From positions 744,001 to 808,000 of the forward strand of contig JAECYW010000010.1 in assembly GCA_023014335.1 (NCBI GenBank): DNA of 64,000 nucleotides, given 5' to 3'. The notes beneath the pieces are model-generated. The model was given only the letters and a program-made list of their open reading frames with translations. It was not told the origin of the DNA and made no database searches. The translations under genes and the position numbers were made by a program. This stretch comes from Galerina marginata. Taxonomy: Eukaryota > Basidiomycota > Agaricomycetes > Agaricales > Galerinaceae. Positions 11,325-23,414 of the stretch are shown here, one piece after another. Each line of letters opens with the position of its first letter. Position 1 is the first letter of the stretch.

Positions 11325-12937
11325 TCAATTGGTGGGACGCTCGTACGGCACGCCGCTCCCGTACTGGAACAAGGCGTGCTTGATGTGACTGAGCAAGGTG
11401 CGCTCGTCTGTCTTAGAGATGCCCTGGCCGTCGGTGTCGATGAAGACGATGAGGGTGTTGAGGGCCTCCTCCGCCTCCTGGAGCGACGGGCGCAAGGGGG
11501 CGGGCTGGGATGTGGAGGGGACGATGCCCGGGCCGTAGAGCTGGGAGTAGTCGTAGACCTGGTCGGGCGAATGCTGGATCGCGGTGTGTGGGTTGTGCAG
11601 GTTGTGCGTGGACACGGGGGCGGGGACTGGGACGACGGGGGCGGAGACGGCGGTTTGGAGGGCGGGGTCGAGGACCATGGCTTGTTGAGGCGTTTGGGGC
11701 GACCAGTGGTGTTGTGTAGGCGGTAATTGAAGCTGTTCTGAAGCATGCGAAGAATCTTCCTGGGAACCGTGTGAGGACGAAGCGGAGCTCGTTGCCGCCT
11801 CCATGCGCTGGTCGTAGGCGACGAGGACGGGAGTAGGGGGCGGGTGGGATTGGGGGTGCACGTGGGCCGCGGGTAGATTGAAGGAGTGCATCTGTGGCGG
11901 GTTGCGCTCAGCCCTGAGCCATTCGCCTCGACGGATATCGTGGCGGTGCTTGAAGTTCTCGACCCAGCCTGAGCTGCCTTTGAATCTGTCGATGGAGATA
12001 TGGAAGGACTTTGCGATCTCCAGGGCCCGCTGGCGAATGAGCTGATCCGTGATGTTGGTGCTGGTATCGGACCAGTTCTGGAGAGATTTAAGCATAGCTT
12101 CCTCGACCTCGGGGAATTTAGAGGGTCTTTTGGGGATAGGAATGAGTGAGTACCGACAGGATGGAGCAAGATGGACATAAATACGGACCTGTGCTTTGCG
12201 GTCTGCTCGTTTGACTCGTCCTCGGAAGATATGTTGAGCCATTTCTCCTTGTCCTTGAGGATCTTGCTGATGGTGCTGCGTTCGACGCCAAAGTGGTGAC
12301 CGATGTCCTCCTGGCGTGCGTTGGGGTGGTGGAGGTGGTGGAGACAGATGTTCTTGCGATCGATATCGCGGAGCCGGTGCTTGGTGTGTTTTTCCTTGTG
12401 GGGGGTGCGGATAGCGCCTGTGGCTGCAGCCCCTGCGCGACTGCTCTCTGGGCGATGTGGGTCGGAGGAGGGGGACGTGCGGGCAGAGGACTCGCTGTGG
12501 GACGGCGAGGGGGCGCGTGCGTCGAAATGGCTGGTGGATCGTGTGCGCGAGCGACGGGCGTAGTCGTAGGGCGAAAAGGGCGACGCCATCGATGAGGGAG
12601 TCCCGGGGCGATAGAGACTCGGGCGATCGGGAAAGCGGTCCGGATGGACGACGGGGCTGAGCTGAAGCGGAGACTGGAGGGAGGTGAGCAGGGGACAGCA
12701 GGAGTCTAAACGGACGCGTACTTGGGCGTACGAGGCAGAGAAAGAGGCGCGCGGAGGCTGTTTGCGGCGCATGACGCGAGTCGGGCCGATGCTGGAGTCG
12801 AGCTGCAGGTCGATGGCGTCACTCATCCCGTACTCGAGCGGTTGGTGCGGGCGAGGGGCTGGGGAGGGGTCTGACGGGGCTGGGGACGGATAGTCGCGGT
12901 ATATGGGCATGTACCATTGGTAGTCTGGGTGCTCCAT
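11325..12937 (-). CDS. CENP-B-like HTH DNA-binding protein, no transposase domain
   Basis: Start MEHPDYQWYMPIYRDYPS at 12937, stop at 11325-11327. Two introns: 12674-12721 (48 nt, in frame, so retention is possible) and 12127-12188 (joins AKHR to PSKFPEVEEAM). A Pro/Ser/Arg-rich N terminus is followed by an HTH of the CENP-B N-terminal/psq type (RQEDIGHHFGVERSTISKIL), then a CENP-B/Tc5-type second HTH (QRALEIAKSFHIS, then GSSGWVENFKHRHDIRRGEW). The C-terminal half is Gln/Pro-rich and ends in an acidic helix; the DDE catalytic domain of Tc5/pogo elements is absent. Proteins of this build are usually host DNA-binding factors derived from transposases (compare yeast Pdc2 and fission yeast Abp1). 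Role here unknown; likely nuclear regulator. Confidence 0.82.
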
Positions 12938-15900
12938 CGGGGCACGGATGCCATAGTCTCTCCAAAAGACGCTGGTTTATAAACCTTCTCTTTCCTTCAA
13001 CGCGGCTTATTTCCTTTTTCGGCTCTCTCCCCTATTCTTTGTACTCTCTCTTATACTCCGTTGCCATCCACTGTCCCTGCTATCCCGCCTCCTTGCGACC
13101 ACTTCTATGTCGTCGTTGTTCCTCTGTTTCAACTGTCCGCCCTCTGGCTGTCGTTACCAAACCCTCCCACTCGCCCTCTCCTCCCTCAACCCGGCACCAA
13201 TAGCATGCACACACGCGACTCGCGTCTGCTACTCTTCTCCTCCCTCCATTGGCTCTCAGGGATCATCAAAACATGCCAATCTATTTTGTTCTCTCCCATC
13301 CTCTTTTTGCCTCTAACGTTCCTGATCTCGAGCAAAATATTTTCTCCAATGTCTCCCCTTCTTAATTCGACATGTCCTTCCCGTCCGGCATATCTCAACT
13401 CCCCCCTTCCCGGCTGTCTCCTGCCTCCCCAATTTACCTCTCCGGTCGCTGGGAATTCTTCTATGAATCTACCCTATCAGCCCTCGGAAATGAATGTCTC
13501 ATGTTACTGGTCCTGGAACAAACACGCCTATCATCCGTTCAACCCTCCTTCTCCTCCACCCCACCGTCACGGGTCTTTTTTCTTCAGCTTATCATCTCCA
13601 TTCGAGTCTATACTATGAGCTCTTATCCTACCCTTCCCATTTCTACTCAGGTACTCTTTTTTTATTTTATTTCGGGCCACAACATCGATAAGCTGCCGTG
13701 TCTCTTGACACCGTTATATATTTGGACCATCCCCCAATGTGATGCATCTCTTGCTTTCCTTTTCATTTGTTCGGTTCCGTTCTCAAACCCACACATTCCA
13801 ACAACACAATACAACCTATACTGTGCACCAACCTCTCGTTCTCATTCTGGGCCTTTTCATAAAGGTTATTCGACTTGACTCTCCCATCCAACCCTCAGGT
13901 TCAATCTAGGAATACCACCTCTTCTATTGGTCCTTCCCATCTTATTGCTTGAACCTAAATGATCGGGAAAAGAACGATCAAAAACCCGTGTCTTATTTCT
14001 GTCCTCCCCAGCTCGAAACCGTTATTCTTCTTCCCCTCCACGCGTCATTTTGGTGTCTGATTCGGCGTGATAGCTCCCACTCGCCTTTGGGGCAACTTTC
14101 GAAAAGAAGGTTCAGTGTCATATGTGCACTTTTTTGCCTTGAATTCAGTCGTCAAATCTCTTAATGAACTCGCATCTTCGGTCTCGCTGTTTGAACGGCC
14201 TCGTGCTTTCATATTCTATTCCACTACGCAGAATAAATGCCCGTTCAAGTACAACTGATCGCTCCAGCCTTCGCGGAGTAGGAATCCTTGCCAGCCCACC
14301 GCGTCAGGAGCGGTCCACCTGGTCCCGGTCCTCACACAGGCTCAATCCCATTTCTTTCATCGAACGTTCTCTTTTTCCTTTCTTTTCTGATATCGGAGGC
14401 AGGGATGTACCAAGCCCCTTATCCTTCCCCATCTCTGCCTTATGGAGCCCTGGCATCGATTACTATCGTCTCTTTAATTCCGGAAATACATGCAGATGCA
14501 GATGTCAATTTCCTCGCCATACCATTCGAACAACCGCTCAACGAGAAATGGCCCCCAAGCGCTAACAGAACAACGGCAATGCCCCCGACACGTGCTGCAG
14601 ACGAGAAAAGCCAAACCATACGCGGCCTCGTTTCTGCCTGCGCACCGGGCAGACGCTTTGCACTGTGTGTCGAACCTTGCTCAGTCAGGGAACCGCATCC
14701 GATCGACCATCCCCCCCACGTGAGTTCATAAATCATACCCACTCTCACGGAAAGGCCTCGAGTAAGGTTCACTGGATTGCTCCTGCCAAATCCGAGCATT
14801 AATCGATGGAGCTGGGATCTCTCGGCGGAATAACATGGGGCGAACGTTATCTGCGTGGTGCACCGATCGATCTGGCACGAGAGCTAAGCGGATGGGTACT
14901 GTTTTTCGAGGGTCAATAAAGCTGGGAAGCTCTTGCTTTTGGGTTCAGGAGTGTATAAGCAAAGGGCGGAGGAGAAGAAGAAGCCGAGAGGTTTTTTGGA
15001 TGAAGATGTATTCGACCGCTTTTTTCTTTTCTTTTGGGAGATACTTATGCTGAATGACCCAATTGACGTCGGCCAGCAATACGTAGATGGGTGGACTTGC
15101 CGAGGTACTGAAATAAAAGGGTTCCACTTTTCCTGAGTGCTGGTCCTCTGACGGTTTTGGATGAAACGGCCGCCGGGCACGACGATACACGATAAGGGTC
15201 ACTTAACAATACCAGTGGCAGCGGGAGTTCGCGGACTTGGGTTTCTGCGAGGCTGGGTGGTCATTGGTGGCTTCCTGTACGGTCGATTGTGTGGGGGCTT
15301 CGGACTTCCCAACTCGGTCTGCTCTCGATTGGAAATTGTCCAGTAGAATAAATGCAGCCAGTGATGATCATATGTTGGTTTTTGATGAGATGATAGAGGA
15401 TCGAATTTCTTCTACGTGGTAGATATTGACGCATGATGTATATACCAACTCCCATCTTAGCTCATAACTTCGATCTTCGTCTTCTGTCGTATTGGACCCG
15501 AGAGAAGGATGAATATTAGATTCTGTCATTGCAGAGGGCGTCCTCGTGCTGGCACAACACGATTCAGCCACTGGCAGTGGCATAGAAAAAAGGGACCCCT
15601 CATGTCGCGACTGGCATCCAGGACGTCGTTTCTTCTTTTTTGTATGGTTTCGGGTTTCGAATTTTTGCGATATCGATCTGCCGCACTGCTTTCCGCGGTG
15701 AGCAAATAGAAAATAAAAATAACCGGCACCCTGGAATTTAATCTGAACAGTTGACCGGTCGGTGACCTTCGATCTTCGATACCAAGTCTTCGTCCAAGCA
15801 AGTAGCTTCAATTGACAAGTCCCAGTGGTTTTAAAAAGGGGTAATCCATTTGTTATTTAGATACTTAACAATACGAGAACAGAAAGGACCGGGATGAGGT

Positions 15901-16497
15901 AAAGCTGCGTGCCCGACCTTCCTTCCACACGCATTTCCTGACGCGTTTTGGCCAAAAGGAGGCAACCCCGACAGTCCTGTTGGGATGTACGCCCCACTCC
16001 GCTCAGGCACCACCGGTCCACAACCATTTACAGCCTGATGTAGCCGCCGGTACGAATATCGCGGAACGCGAAAAGTACCATAAATAGCCCCTCAGGTTCG
16101 CACGAGGGCGGGGCTGGCAGGTGCACGTGAGCGGAAGCACTTTTGACGAGAATGGAAGTGACGGTCCGCGTTTCGCTCTTTCCGTGATTCTTCTCGATGA
16201 CGAACGACACACCTGCGCTTGCCCGCACGGGGCTGGACAGCCTCCTGTGATATTGGGTACTGAGTATGTACCGACGTGCACGAAATACGATGCTGTCGGG
16301 TGTTGGTTGCCCCGTATTTATACCGCCTTGGCCCTCCGAATCGTTCCGCAGGAATGGAGTCATAGAATCCGGTCCAGACCGAAAGGCATAAATAAAGGCG
16401 GTTATGGTGACGGACGGAATCAACAATTCGATAAACATCGGATACTGCTGGTTTTAATTTGAACCGACATTACCACTCTCATATCCTTATCTCGAGC
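12938..16497. other. Large gene-poor block with CT-rich strand upstream of the CENP-B-like gene
   Basis: About 3.5 kb. From about 12960 to 14100 the plus strand is strongly pyrimidine-rich (the gene strand is purine-rich), which may be a long leader or promoter of the minus-strand gene. Proline/serine open frames here, such as 13061-13618, follow from that composition. Around 14404-14730 there is a protein-like frame beginning MYQAPYPSPSLPYG, with cysteine-rich text near 14590-14680. A short frame MELGSLGGITWGERYLRGAP starts near 14806. None could be assembled into a gene. 15000-16497 holds nothing I can support. Confidence 0.4.
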
Positions 16498-18280
16498 ATG
16501 ATCAGGACGTCGTTGATCAAGACCGCGTCCGTGGCTCCGGCGCTGAGTCTCAGGCTCATAGCGCCAAAAATGACCGGGTCGCCTTCGTGTGGCGCGTTTC
16601 TGCTTTCTGGGACCCTTCCCCATTCCGCGAGACACCTATCGACTTCCTCTGCACTCCGCAACGAGTCTTTGAGTTCGAAGAAGACACACCAAGAAGCGAC
16701 CGAAGGCCATAGGCGTACGTCTATACCCCGTCACGTTATCGTTTTTTTTACTGCGGTCTGACCAACGTTTGCGATTCTTAGAGGAGATGCCTGGGTCTTC
16801 CTCGTCGGAATCCTCCCCCTTAACAAAGCCTAGTGCTATTAGCACCGTGCCGGACATGGTCCGCGGCGACTGGGTGCTGTTCCATCCAGTGTATTCCCCA
16901 GAGGAGCTGAAAGCGGTCCAGGTATGCCTCGTTTCATATCTTATCTTCCTTCCGCCTTCAGTCTTCTGATGCGTTCGACAGGTTCTGCATAGGGAAAGAA
17001 AGACCATATCAGACAAGTTGGCTTTTGGATTGGTCAAGTTCGCTCGGACGATGTTTGACTTGGTTTCGCGGTATAAGCACGTTGAAAAACCTCCTGCTCC
17101 TGGGATGACCATCGACGAGCTGCGTAAAGGTGGTTATCTGCTTTCCGAGAAGCAATGGCTCGATGTAAGGTTCTATGGTATTACGCTTGTGTCGGCTCTG
17201 GTGTTGACTTGTCGGTTTAGCGTATTCTATTCTTGGAGAGTATAGCAGGTGTGCCTGGTATGGTCGCTGCTACTCTTCGTCATCTTACGAGTCTCCGTCT
17301 TATGGTGAGAATTTTGATTAATACAGGTGTTGTGTATGACTGACTGGTTTCTTCTAGCGTCGCGATAGTGGATGGTCAGTAGGAAAATAACTCCCTTTCC
17401 TTCTCTTCCTCTGTATTGACGTTGTTTTTTCAGGATTCACACATGCTTGGAGGAGGCCGAGAATGAGAGGATGCATCTCATGTGAGGAAACTTGACCAAT
17501 TCGGCGTTTCATTGCTGAAATCGTTTTGTTTAAGGACTTTCATGACTCTCCGCCAGCCATCACTGTTTTTCCGACTCATAATTTTGGGAGCTCAAGGAGT
17601 TTTCTACAACTTTTTCTGTAAGTTTGACCAGTGCTTGCTGTCTGACTTGACTCTAACTGCATATCATTCCAGTTTTATCATACCTGTTGTCGCCAAGGGC
17701 TAGCCATCGTTTTGTGGCTTATTTAGAAGAGGAGGCCGTCTTGACCTAGTAAGTGATTTTTGACTGGTCAAATAAAGTTCACATGGGGTAACCACTTAAT
17801 TTTAGCACCCGTTGCATTGCCGACCTCGAAGCTGGCAACATACCTGAATGGTACGTGAAATCCAAGCGGTGTGTTGAATTATGGAACTTACAAAAACAAA
17901 TCACATCTAGGACCAATCTCCCGGCACCCGAAATATCCATCGACTACTGGCGCCTGCACCCCGATGCGAAGCTCCTGGATGTGCTTTACGCAGTCAGGTC
18001 TGACGAGACCACCCACCGGTTTGTTAACCACAGTCTTGCAAATCTGAATCCCGCGACGGATGTCAACCCTTTTGCTCTCCGCGAACCTGACATGCATGTC
18101 AAGGGAACAAAGATTGAGTAAGTTCGCCTCCCCTGAGCTTTCATCTTTCCTGGAGGTTGAATAATTCATCCAAGGTTCGAACGCTCGGAATCTGAGCAGT
18201 ATGTGAGGCAATCGCATGATATAATGCAGCAGAACGCGCGACAAGCTCTGGCTCAAAAACCCCAAGGCCCAGGTCTTTGA
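16498..18280 (+). CDS. AOX: Mitochondrial alternative oxidase
   Basis: Cyanide-insensitive ubiquinol oxidase of the mitochondrial inner membrane (matrix face), which passes electrons from ubiquinol to oxygen without pumping protons. Start MIRTSLIKTASVAPALSLRL is a basic, serine-rich presequence. About nine short introns; spliced blocks in order are GDWVLFHPVYSPEELKAV, RILFLESIAGVPGMVAATLR, CLEEAENERMHLMTFM, VAYLEEEAVLTY and AVRSDETTHRFVNHSL. These carry all four glutamates and both histidines of the di-iron site (LE, EExxxxMH, EEEA, ExxH). The C terminus ends AQKPQGPGL before TGA 18278-18280. All junctions are in phase. Fungal AOX is usually induced by respiratory inhibition or oxidative stress; I saw no regulatory element that proves this here. 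Confidence 0.95.
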
Positions 18281-18898
18281 ACTCGTTCAAAACCTTGCTG
18301 AAGTTGGACGTCATCGCTGCAATTCACGTCTTTATTTTATCCACCACTCATACACATTAATACTAAGTATCTTGGGATCGCACATTAATAGCTGTATAAA
18401 TAGCTCGTTCTACTCCTTAAAAATATCTAATCTATTGCATTGGAATAGTGCAAGGCGGTCACGGTGTTTTCGGGCAAAATGGTTATTGCGAGCGTAGCGA
18501 GCAATCTTTCTCTAGGGGTGGAACCGGCGGCCAAACAAAGCCAAACTGTCGGTTCGCTGATGGATTTTTTTCGGTTTCGTTTTCCTTCTGTACGTCTCAA
18601 TTGTTCTTCGATCTTCTTGAACTTTTGTAGGCGGGTATAATTCGTCGCATTCGGTAGGTCTAGTTGAAAAAATCGGCCGATTTGGTCAAGATTTCACCGA
18701 TTCAAGGATGATCCTGTTCGCAGGTGTAACTGAACATTAGGACTTTCAGTTGTCCTCGTTTCATCGGTTTTCTGGCTCAAGAAGGTCAATAGCATGTCGT
18801 ACTTTACTGTTTACATGCATATTGTGTGTAGGGTAATGTGGGAGGGACAGATGCAATGCAATGCAACGCGTCGCGTGTCCGTCTCTGTCCCTTTCTAG
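18281..18898. other. AOX 3' flank and possible 5' exons of the next gene
   Basis: Begins with the AOX 3' flank. An ATG at 18479 opens MVIASVASNLSLGVEPAAKQ, running to a GTACGT donor near 18590. It could be a first exon of the Spo71-like gene, but no intermediate exon could be joined with confidence. Confidence 0.3.
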
Positions 18899-21800
18899 GT
18901 ATTCGGAAACTCCTTTCGACGACACATACATTAGCCAAATTCTTCAATGGCGTGGAACTCGTGAACTATGACCCTCAGACAAGCAGGATGTACAATGACC
19001 TCAAAACTTGGATGGCGAAGCGAGCATTGCCTTCGCAGATTGCGGTTACCTAGTAAGTCTTCGGTCTATTTATGGACAGGTTTCTTGGCAGACGTCAATC
19101 ATTGACGGTCGCTGTACATAGCTCCTCTCCATTGACTTCATCTCACATACCTCAAGGCCTCCATGTCGAATGGCCTCCAGCTCGTTGAACAGAGGAGGCC
19201 CATCCACATCCAATGTTAACCTGCCCGCTGAATCGTTAAACCAGACGACACAACCTGCCAGTCATGTTCGGCGCATGTTCGTGGGTCCAATGCCCGAGAA
19301 GGTCATTGCTCGCAACGAATCGCAAGGAAAGAAACCCAAGCTGACCCTTGGAAGTGTCCTCTCGCTTGGCACGGGGGCATACAACGTGGGTGACGACGCC
19401 AGTGACAAGAGCGAGGAAGTGGAGCGAGTCCTCAAGGAACACGCTCTCCGGTTCTTCCTCCACCATGGCGGGAAGGCTGAAGATTGGGGAGACGAGGAAG
19501 AGCAGAGTGTGGTGGATGACTTGAAAAATCGGTGGAAAGAGAGTGAGTGGGGCAAACTCTGGGACCGTCGACACCACCGTCGTAAGAATGACCCTCAGAC
19601 CACTGGCAATTGGTTTGGAACAAGCTTCGAGGTCGGAAGTCTATTGGGTATGAATATGATGAACGGTCAGGAGCATAACCAGGACAAGATTGCTCCTTCA
19701 ACTCAAAAACCCGAGTCGTCCAAGGTCCCTGTCGACGATAATGACGCTTCCAACTCGCTTGCTCCGACTGGACCAGAAACCTTTGTGACCCCTCGGTCCA
19801 GTTTAATTGTTTCTAGATCAGAACAAGTCGACCTAAATTCTGGACAGCCGACTGAACCTTCCTTGGAAAACCAAGGAACTATCGATATTCCTTCTTCTAC
19901 TGCGTCATCGAGAATTGGACTCCTCCGTTCAAATAGTGTTGGAGATGTCGCCCAGCCAAGTGACACCGCGAAGGGGAAGGCTAGGATGGTACATTACGCC
20001 GACTCAGCGAACGGGGCATCGGCGCCACTTGCCCCAGAAGCGGTCCTGGACAGGACGGCGAGTACTGTGGATCAAAATACCAGCTTGGCGGCGACCGTTC
20101 CCGATGAACCGTCTAAGGATTTAGATGGCGAATTTCAATGGGGCGACGTGGTTTTGCGAGGTGAATATATTATTTCCACACGAATAACTTTGTTGGTATT
20201 AACTTCTTGGAGAGACAGAATGCTCGTCAGAGTGAGCTCCACGAAATCCGAATCTCTGCCCCAGTTCGACGACGCCGTAAACCGTACGACAAGGGATCTT
20301 CACTTTGAAAACTGGGGCGAATTTCTGGTGGCTTGGCGTCGCGATAACATCGAAATATACAGAGATCATGTCAGTCTATAGCCTCCATTGTCGTCTCTAT
20401 GACTGACACCCTTAATTCGCAGGGCGCGCCTTACAAAGAATGGGCGGTTGGCCACAAGCACCTGTCTTACGTCATTCCCCTAAGAGCATCACGGACGCGT
20501 TTATCTTTGTACTCTTTCGTCGATTTGACCTTTTGTATAACGTGCGCCCCAACAACTACAAGGTTAAACGCATCGGCTTCCAGATGGGTTTTCAGCGGAG
20601 AAAAGGAGGGGACTAATATTTTTGTGTTCAAATTAAAGAGTCGGTCGAGGGCATATGATTGGTGTTGGCAACTTTGGTACGCAACTTCTTTTTGCTTTTG
20701 TGGAGTCATATATCAACTCTAATACCGCCTTTAGGCGACAAATGGGCGGGCAAATTCCGAGGACGATCGACGTTCACAACCCGCGCCTAAGCACCAAGGT
20801 TACCATCGAGGTATCTGAAGAGGACCAATTGAATAGCGCGGCTCTATACCAGCTATTTAAGCGCGAGAACATCCTCAATCTATGTATGGAGACGCTGCGC
20901 AAAGTACCACACTACGAATATTTGGTGGAGGGCGAAATAAAGAAGGAAAGTCCTTACAGCTTGCATGGCGCCTCGATGCGACTTTGGACTGGATGTGGCT
21001 GGAGACTGACGTTTCTGGGAAGCATCGAGATTGGTCTGTCTTGTGCGGTTTGGCATTCAAACAGGTCAGTGGTGCTTAAACGTGGCCTTATATGGTCCTA
21101 ATGGTTCTGTCATTAAGGCCTCAAGGCCTCCAGTCCTCGAGATTCGTCTGGCAGGTCATACTCCTACCCATATCCATCTCAAGGACGGAAAACGTCTTAA
21201 CGAACCACCGTCCATGGAGGGGTACCTGGACCGAATTAAACCCAATACACAGACAAAGCAACAGATCTATCTCTCGACTCATAACGGATATTTGTTCACT
21301 CTGAATACCCTTTCAGCATTCCCACCGATGCCGCCAGGCCTGACCCCGATCTCCACTGCATATATGGAACCTCAGACTCTTCGACAGGCGGAGATTCGTC
21401 GAGGAACAAACCAAATAATGTCAGCAACAGGCGTGTGCGACTTGAGGACAATTATCGCAGTCAGGAGGGCATCGCATCCCAGTTCTGCGTATATGCATGA
21501 CCAGAAAGAGTCCACCAATGAAGAGACATCGTGGTTCAATGTATGGGAAAATTCTGACGATAGACACGCTGAAGACGAAGTAGATGACGGGGGAGATGCT
21601 GGCCTAACCAAACACGGCGATCGGACGCGGTTGAGAATCAAGAGGTCTTTCGAATTGTTGCTCAATACAGGGCACATTGTACGATTTGAGGTACATGTCT
21701 TTCTGGTGATTTTTTCATGTTGATTGCTCACGGTCATTTCGTTTTCCAGGCGTACTCCAGCGGAGTGGCACTTGAGTGGATCGAACGACTGCGAGCTCTG

Positions 21801-22588
21801 ATCTTCTACTGGAAAAATCGACACCGGAATGATGCCAAGGAAGAGATAGAACTAGCACAAGCCCAACGCCCTCGATTGACGCCACTAACTCGAGTTTTCC
21901 AAGACGAGGAATGTGCCCCAGAGGCCCCAGCGGATCCAGCGGCGCCATACCCAGCACTTGATACATTATATAATTGGTGTGTTTTAGACGGTTGTAGACC
22001 AATAATTCGAGGTGGCCGCCTATATATGAAAAAAGGCCTCCACGGCCAATATCAGTACGTTGAAAAAAGAAAAAATTCTTGAAAGGTGACTGATGCTCGC
22101 TTAGGCTTGTTCAACTTTTTTTGGTTGCTGGACACTTGGTCTTATTCCGTGTTGGACCTCACTCATCATTATATCCAGCCATACGGAAGAAGATCAACTT
22201 ACTCAACGCTTATGTGTGCTCAGGTTACTTCGCTGCTCAGACACTTCCCAAAGGGCAATACATGCCCAACACCCCCCCTCCTCCTCGGCGGTACCAGGAT
22301 GGCCTCGAAACGGATGATCGAGAGGAAGACATGCTGTTTATGATTTGGTATCGCCCCCAACGTCAGATGACCAACGCTGACGAGGATCCGACGACAACGT
22401 CTGTTAATATGAAATCGGTTCCCAGTCTATCCGCCAAAAACAAGACCTTGGTCTTCAGGACCAGAAGCCTTCTGGAAAAGGACAGTTGGTGTTGGGCCCT
22501 GAACTCGGAAATCGAGAAAATTGTCCGTGCACAGAAGAGCAGAGAAGAAAAGCTTAGGGAGACGGGAAACTTGGTTAAACTGAGGTAA
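18899..22588 (+). CDS. Spo71/Mug79-like protein with PH domains
   Basis: Large fungal family named for budding-yeast Spo71 and fission-yeast mug79, with an N-terminal Spo7_2_N-type region and PH-like lipid-binding modules. In yeasts it serves spore membrane growth; in mushrooms the role is not established. Visible blocks: MYNDLKTWMAKRALPSQIAV (about 18990), RRMFVGPMPEKVIARNESQG (19272), a disordered Ser/Thr region to 20130, then EWAVGHKHLSYVIPL, NIFVFKLKSRSRAYDW (PH-like, ends in the usual Trp), LAWRLDATLDWMWLETDVSG, GYLFTLNTLSAFPPMPPG, SGVALEWIERLRALIFYWKN and LVFRTRSLLEKDSWCWALN. TAA at 22586-22588. The true start is not resolved. Frame changes are needed at 19157-19200 and at the GGG at 20930-20932, possibly also near 18950. 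The gene is either damaged or carries consensus errors. Confidence 0.72.
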
Positions 22589-22695
22589 CTCGAGACAGTA
22601 GATGTCAGAACACATTATATCTTTGCATAGCATCCGGGACATTTAACAGATATCTCTTGGATTAGGGTGGAATAGTGGAAATAGTTATGTATAAT

Positions 22696-23317
22696 TTACT
22701 TCCGTTTGGGCTTTTTGACACTATAAATTTGGTTAGTGAGGTGGTATTGGCATTGTTCGAGTTTCTTAATTCCACTAACCCATATCTACTACGAGACGTA
22801 GCACGGTTGACAACTCCGGCGAAGTCGAGCGCACCACGAACGAGTTTATAACTGGACTTGCATGAACATCTTGTGCCCGAAAGGTTGGGCGAAAAACTCA
22901 CCCAACACCTGGCAGATCCTTTGTACGACCTCCTCGAACCAATACCACGCTATGCTCTTGGAGATTGTGGCCCTCTCCTTGAATGTAGGCCATTAAAGAT
23001 TTTCCTGTTGAGAGCTTTATACGAGCGACTTTTCGTTTAGCCGAGTTGGGTTTCTTGGGCTTGGCAATAATGAGACTAGTAACAACACCCTTGCGCTGTG
23101 GGGAGTTCATGAGTAGAGGAGACTTGGACTTTTCTTGCTTCTTGGGGACCCTCTTTGCGCGCATGGATTGATTTATTGTCCGGAAGGTGGTGGGTGTTGC
23201 ATGGAATGACCGGAAATGCAACAAGGAAGGTACAAAGGAGCGCTGTAACGAGGTCCGTGCCAGATATGGCGCCCAATTTTCGGAACCTCGAGAGAAAGCC
23301 CGCAAGGCAGAAAACAT
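22696..23317 (-). CDS. MRPS12: Mitochondrial small-subunit ribosomal protein uS12m
   Basis: Component of the decoding centre of the mitochondrial 30S-type subunit. Start [20 protein letters not shown] is a good mitochondrial presequence (an upstream in-frame ATG at 23389 also exists). The mature part has the uS12 signature: [20 protein letters not shown], then [30 protein letters not shown] and the PGV loop. It continues across an intron to [20 protein letters not shown], and a final small exon gives VKKPKRK, stop at 22696-22698. All junctions are in phase. It is head-to-head with NSE2; the two ATGs are only 97 bp apart. Confidence 0.94.
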
Positions 23318-23414
23318 TTCAAAGGATGAAGTCTCTGACAAGACCGGACACTTGCTAGACGCATTGTTTAAGGTACACTCGATTGCCAAACAATCAAAGC
23401 GCGTCTGTGGCTAA

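Noticed and set aside
11205..12595. Long plus-strand frames opposite the CENP-B-like gene
   Set aside because: Shadows of the minus-strand coding exons; Gly/Arg/Val-rich text is typical of antisense reading of Pro/Ser/His-rich genes.
13061..13618. 185-residue proline/serine-rich plus-strand frame
   Set aside because: Follows directly from the pyrimidine-rich strand; low complexity and other frames are equally open.
16028..16438. Minus-strand 136-residue open frame (MFIELLIPSVTITAFIYAFR) divergent from AOX
   Set aside because: No motif, no splice structure, overlapped by an equally long opposite-strand frame, and located in the AOX promoter. Treated as chance.
19236..19966. Minus-strand frames opposite the Spo71-like gene
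   Set aside because: Antisense shadows of a clearly conserved plus-strand exon.
20925..20959. Possible 35-nt intron in the Spo71-like gene
   Set aside because: It is shorter than any other intron here (mostly 48-65 nt), and a missing base at GGG gives the better-conserved reading GRNKEGKSLQLAWRLD.
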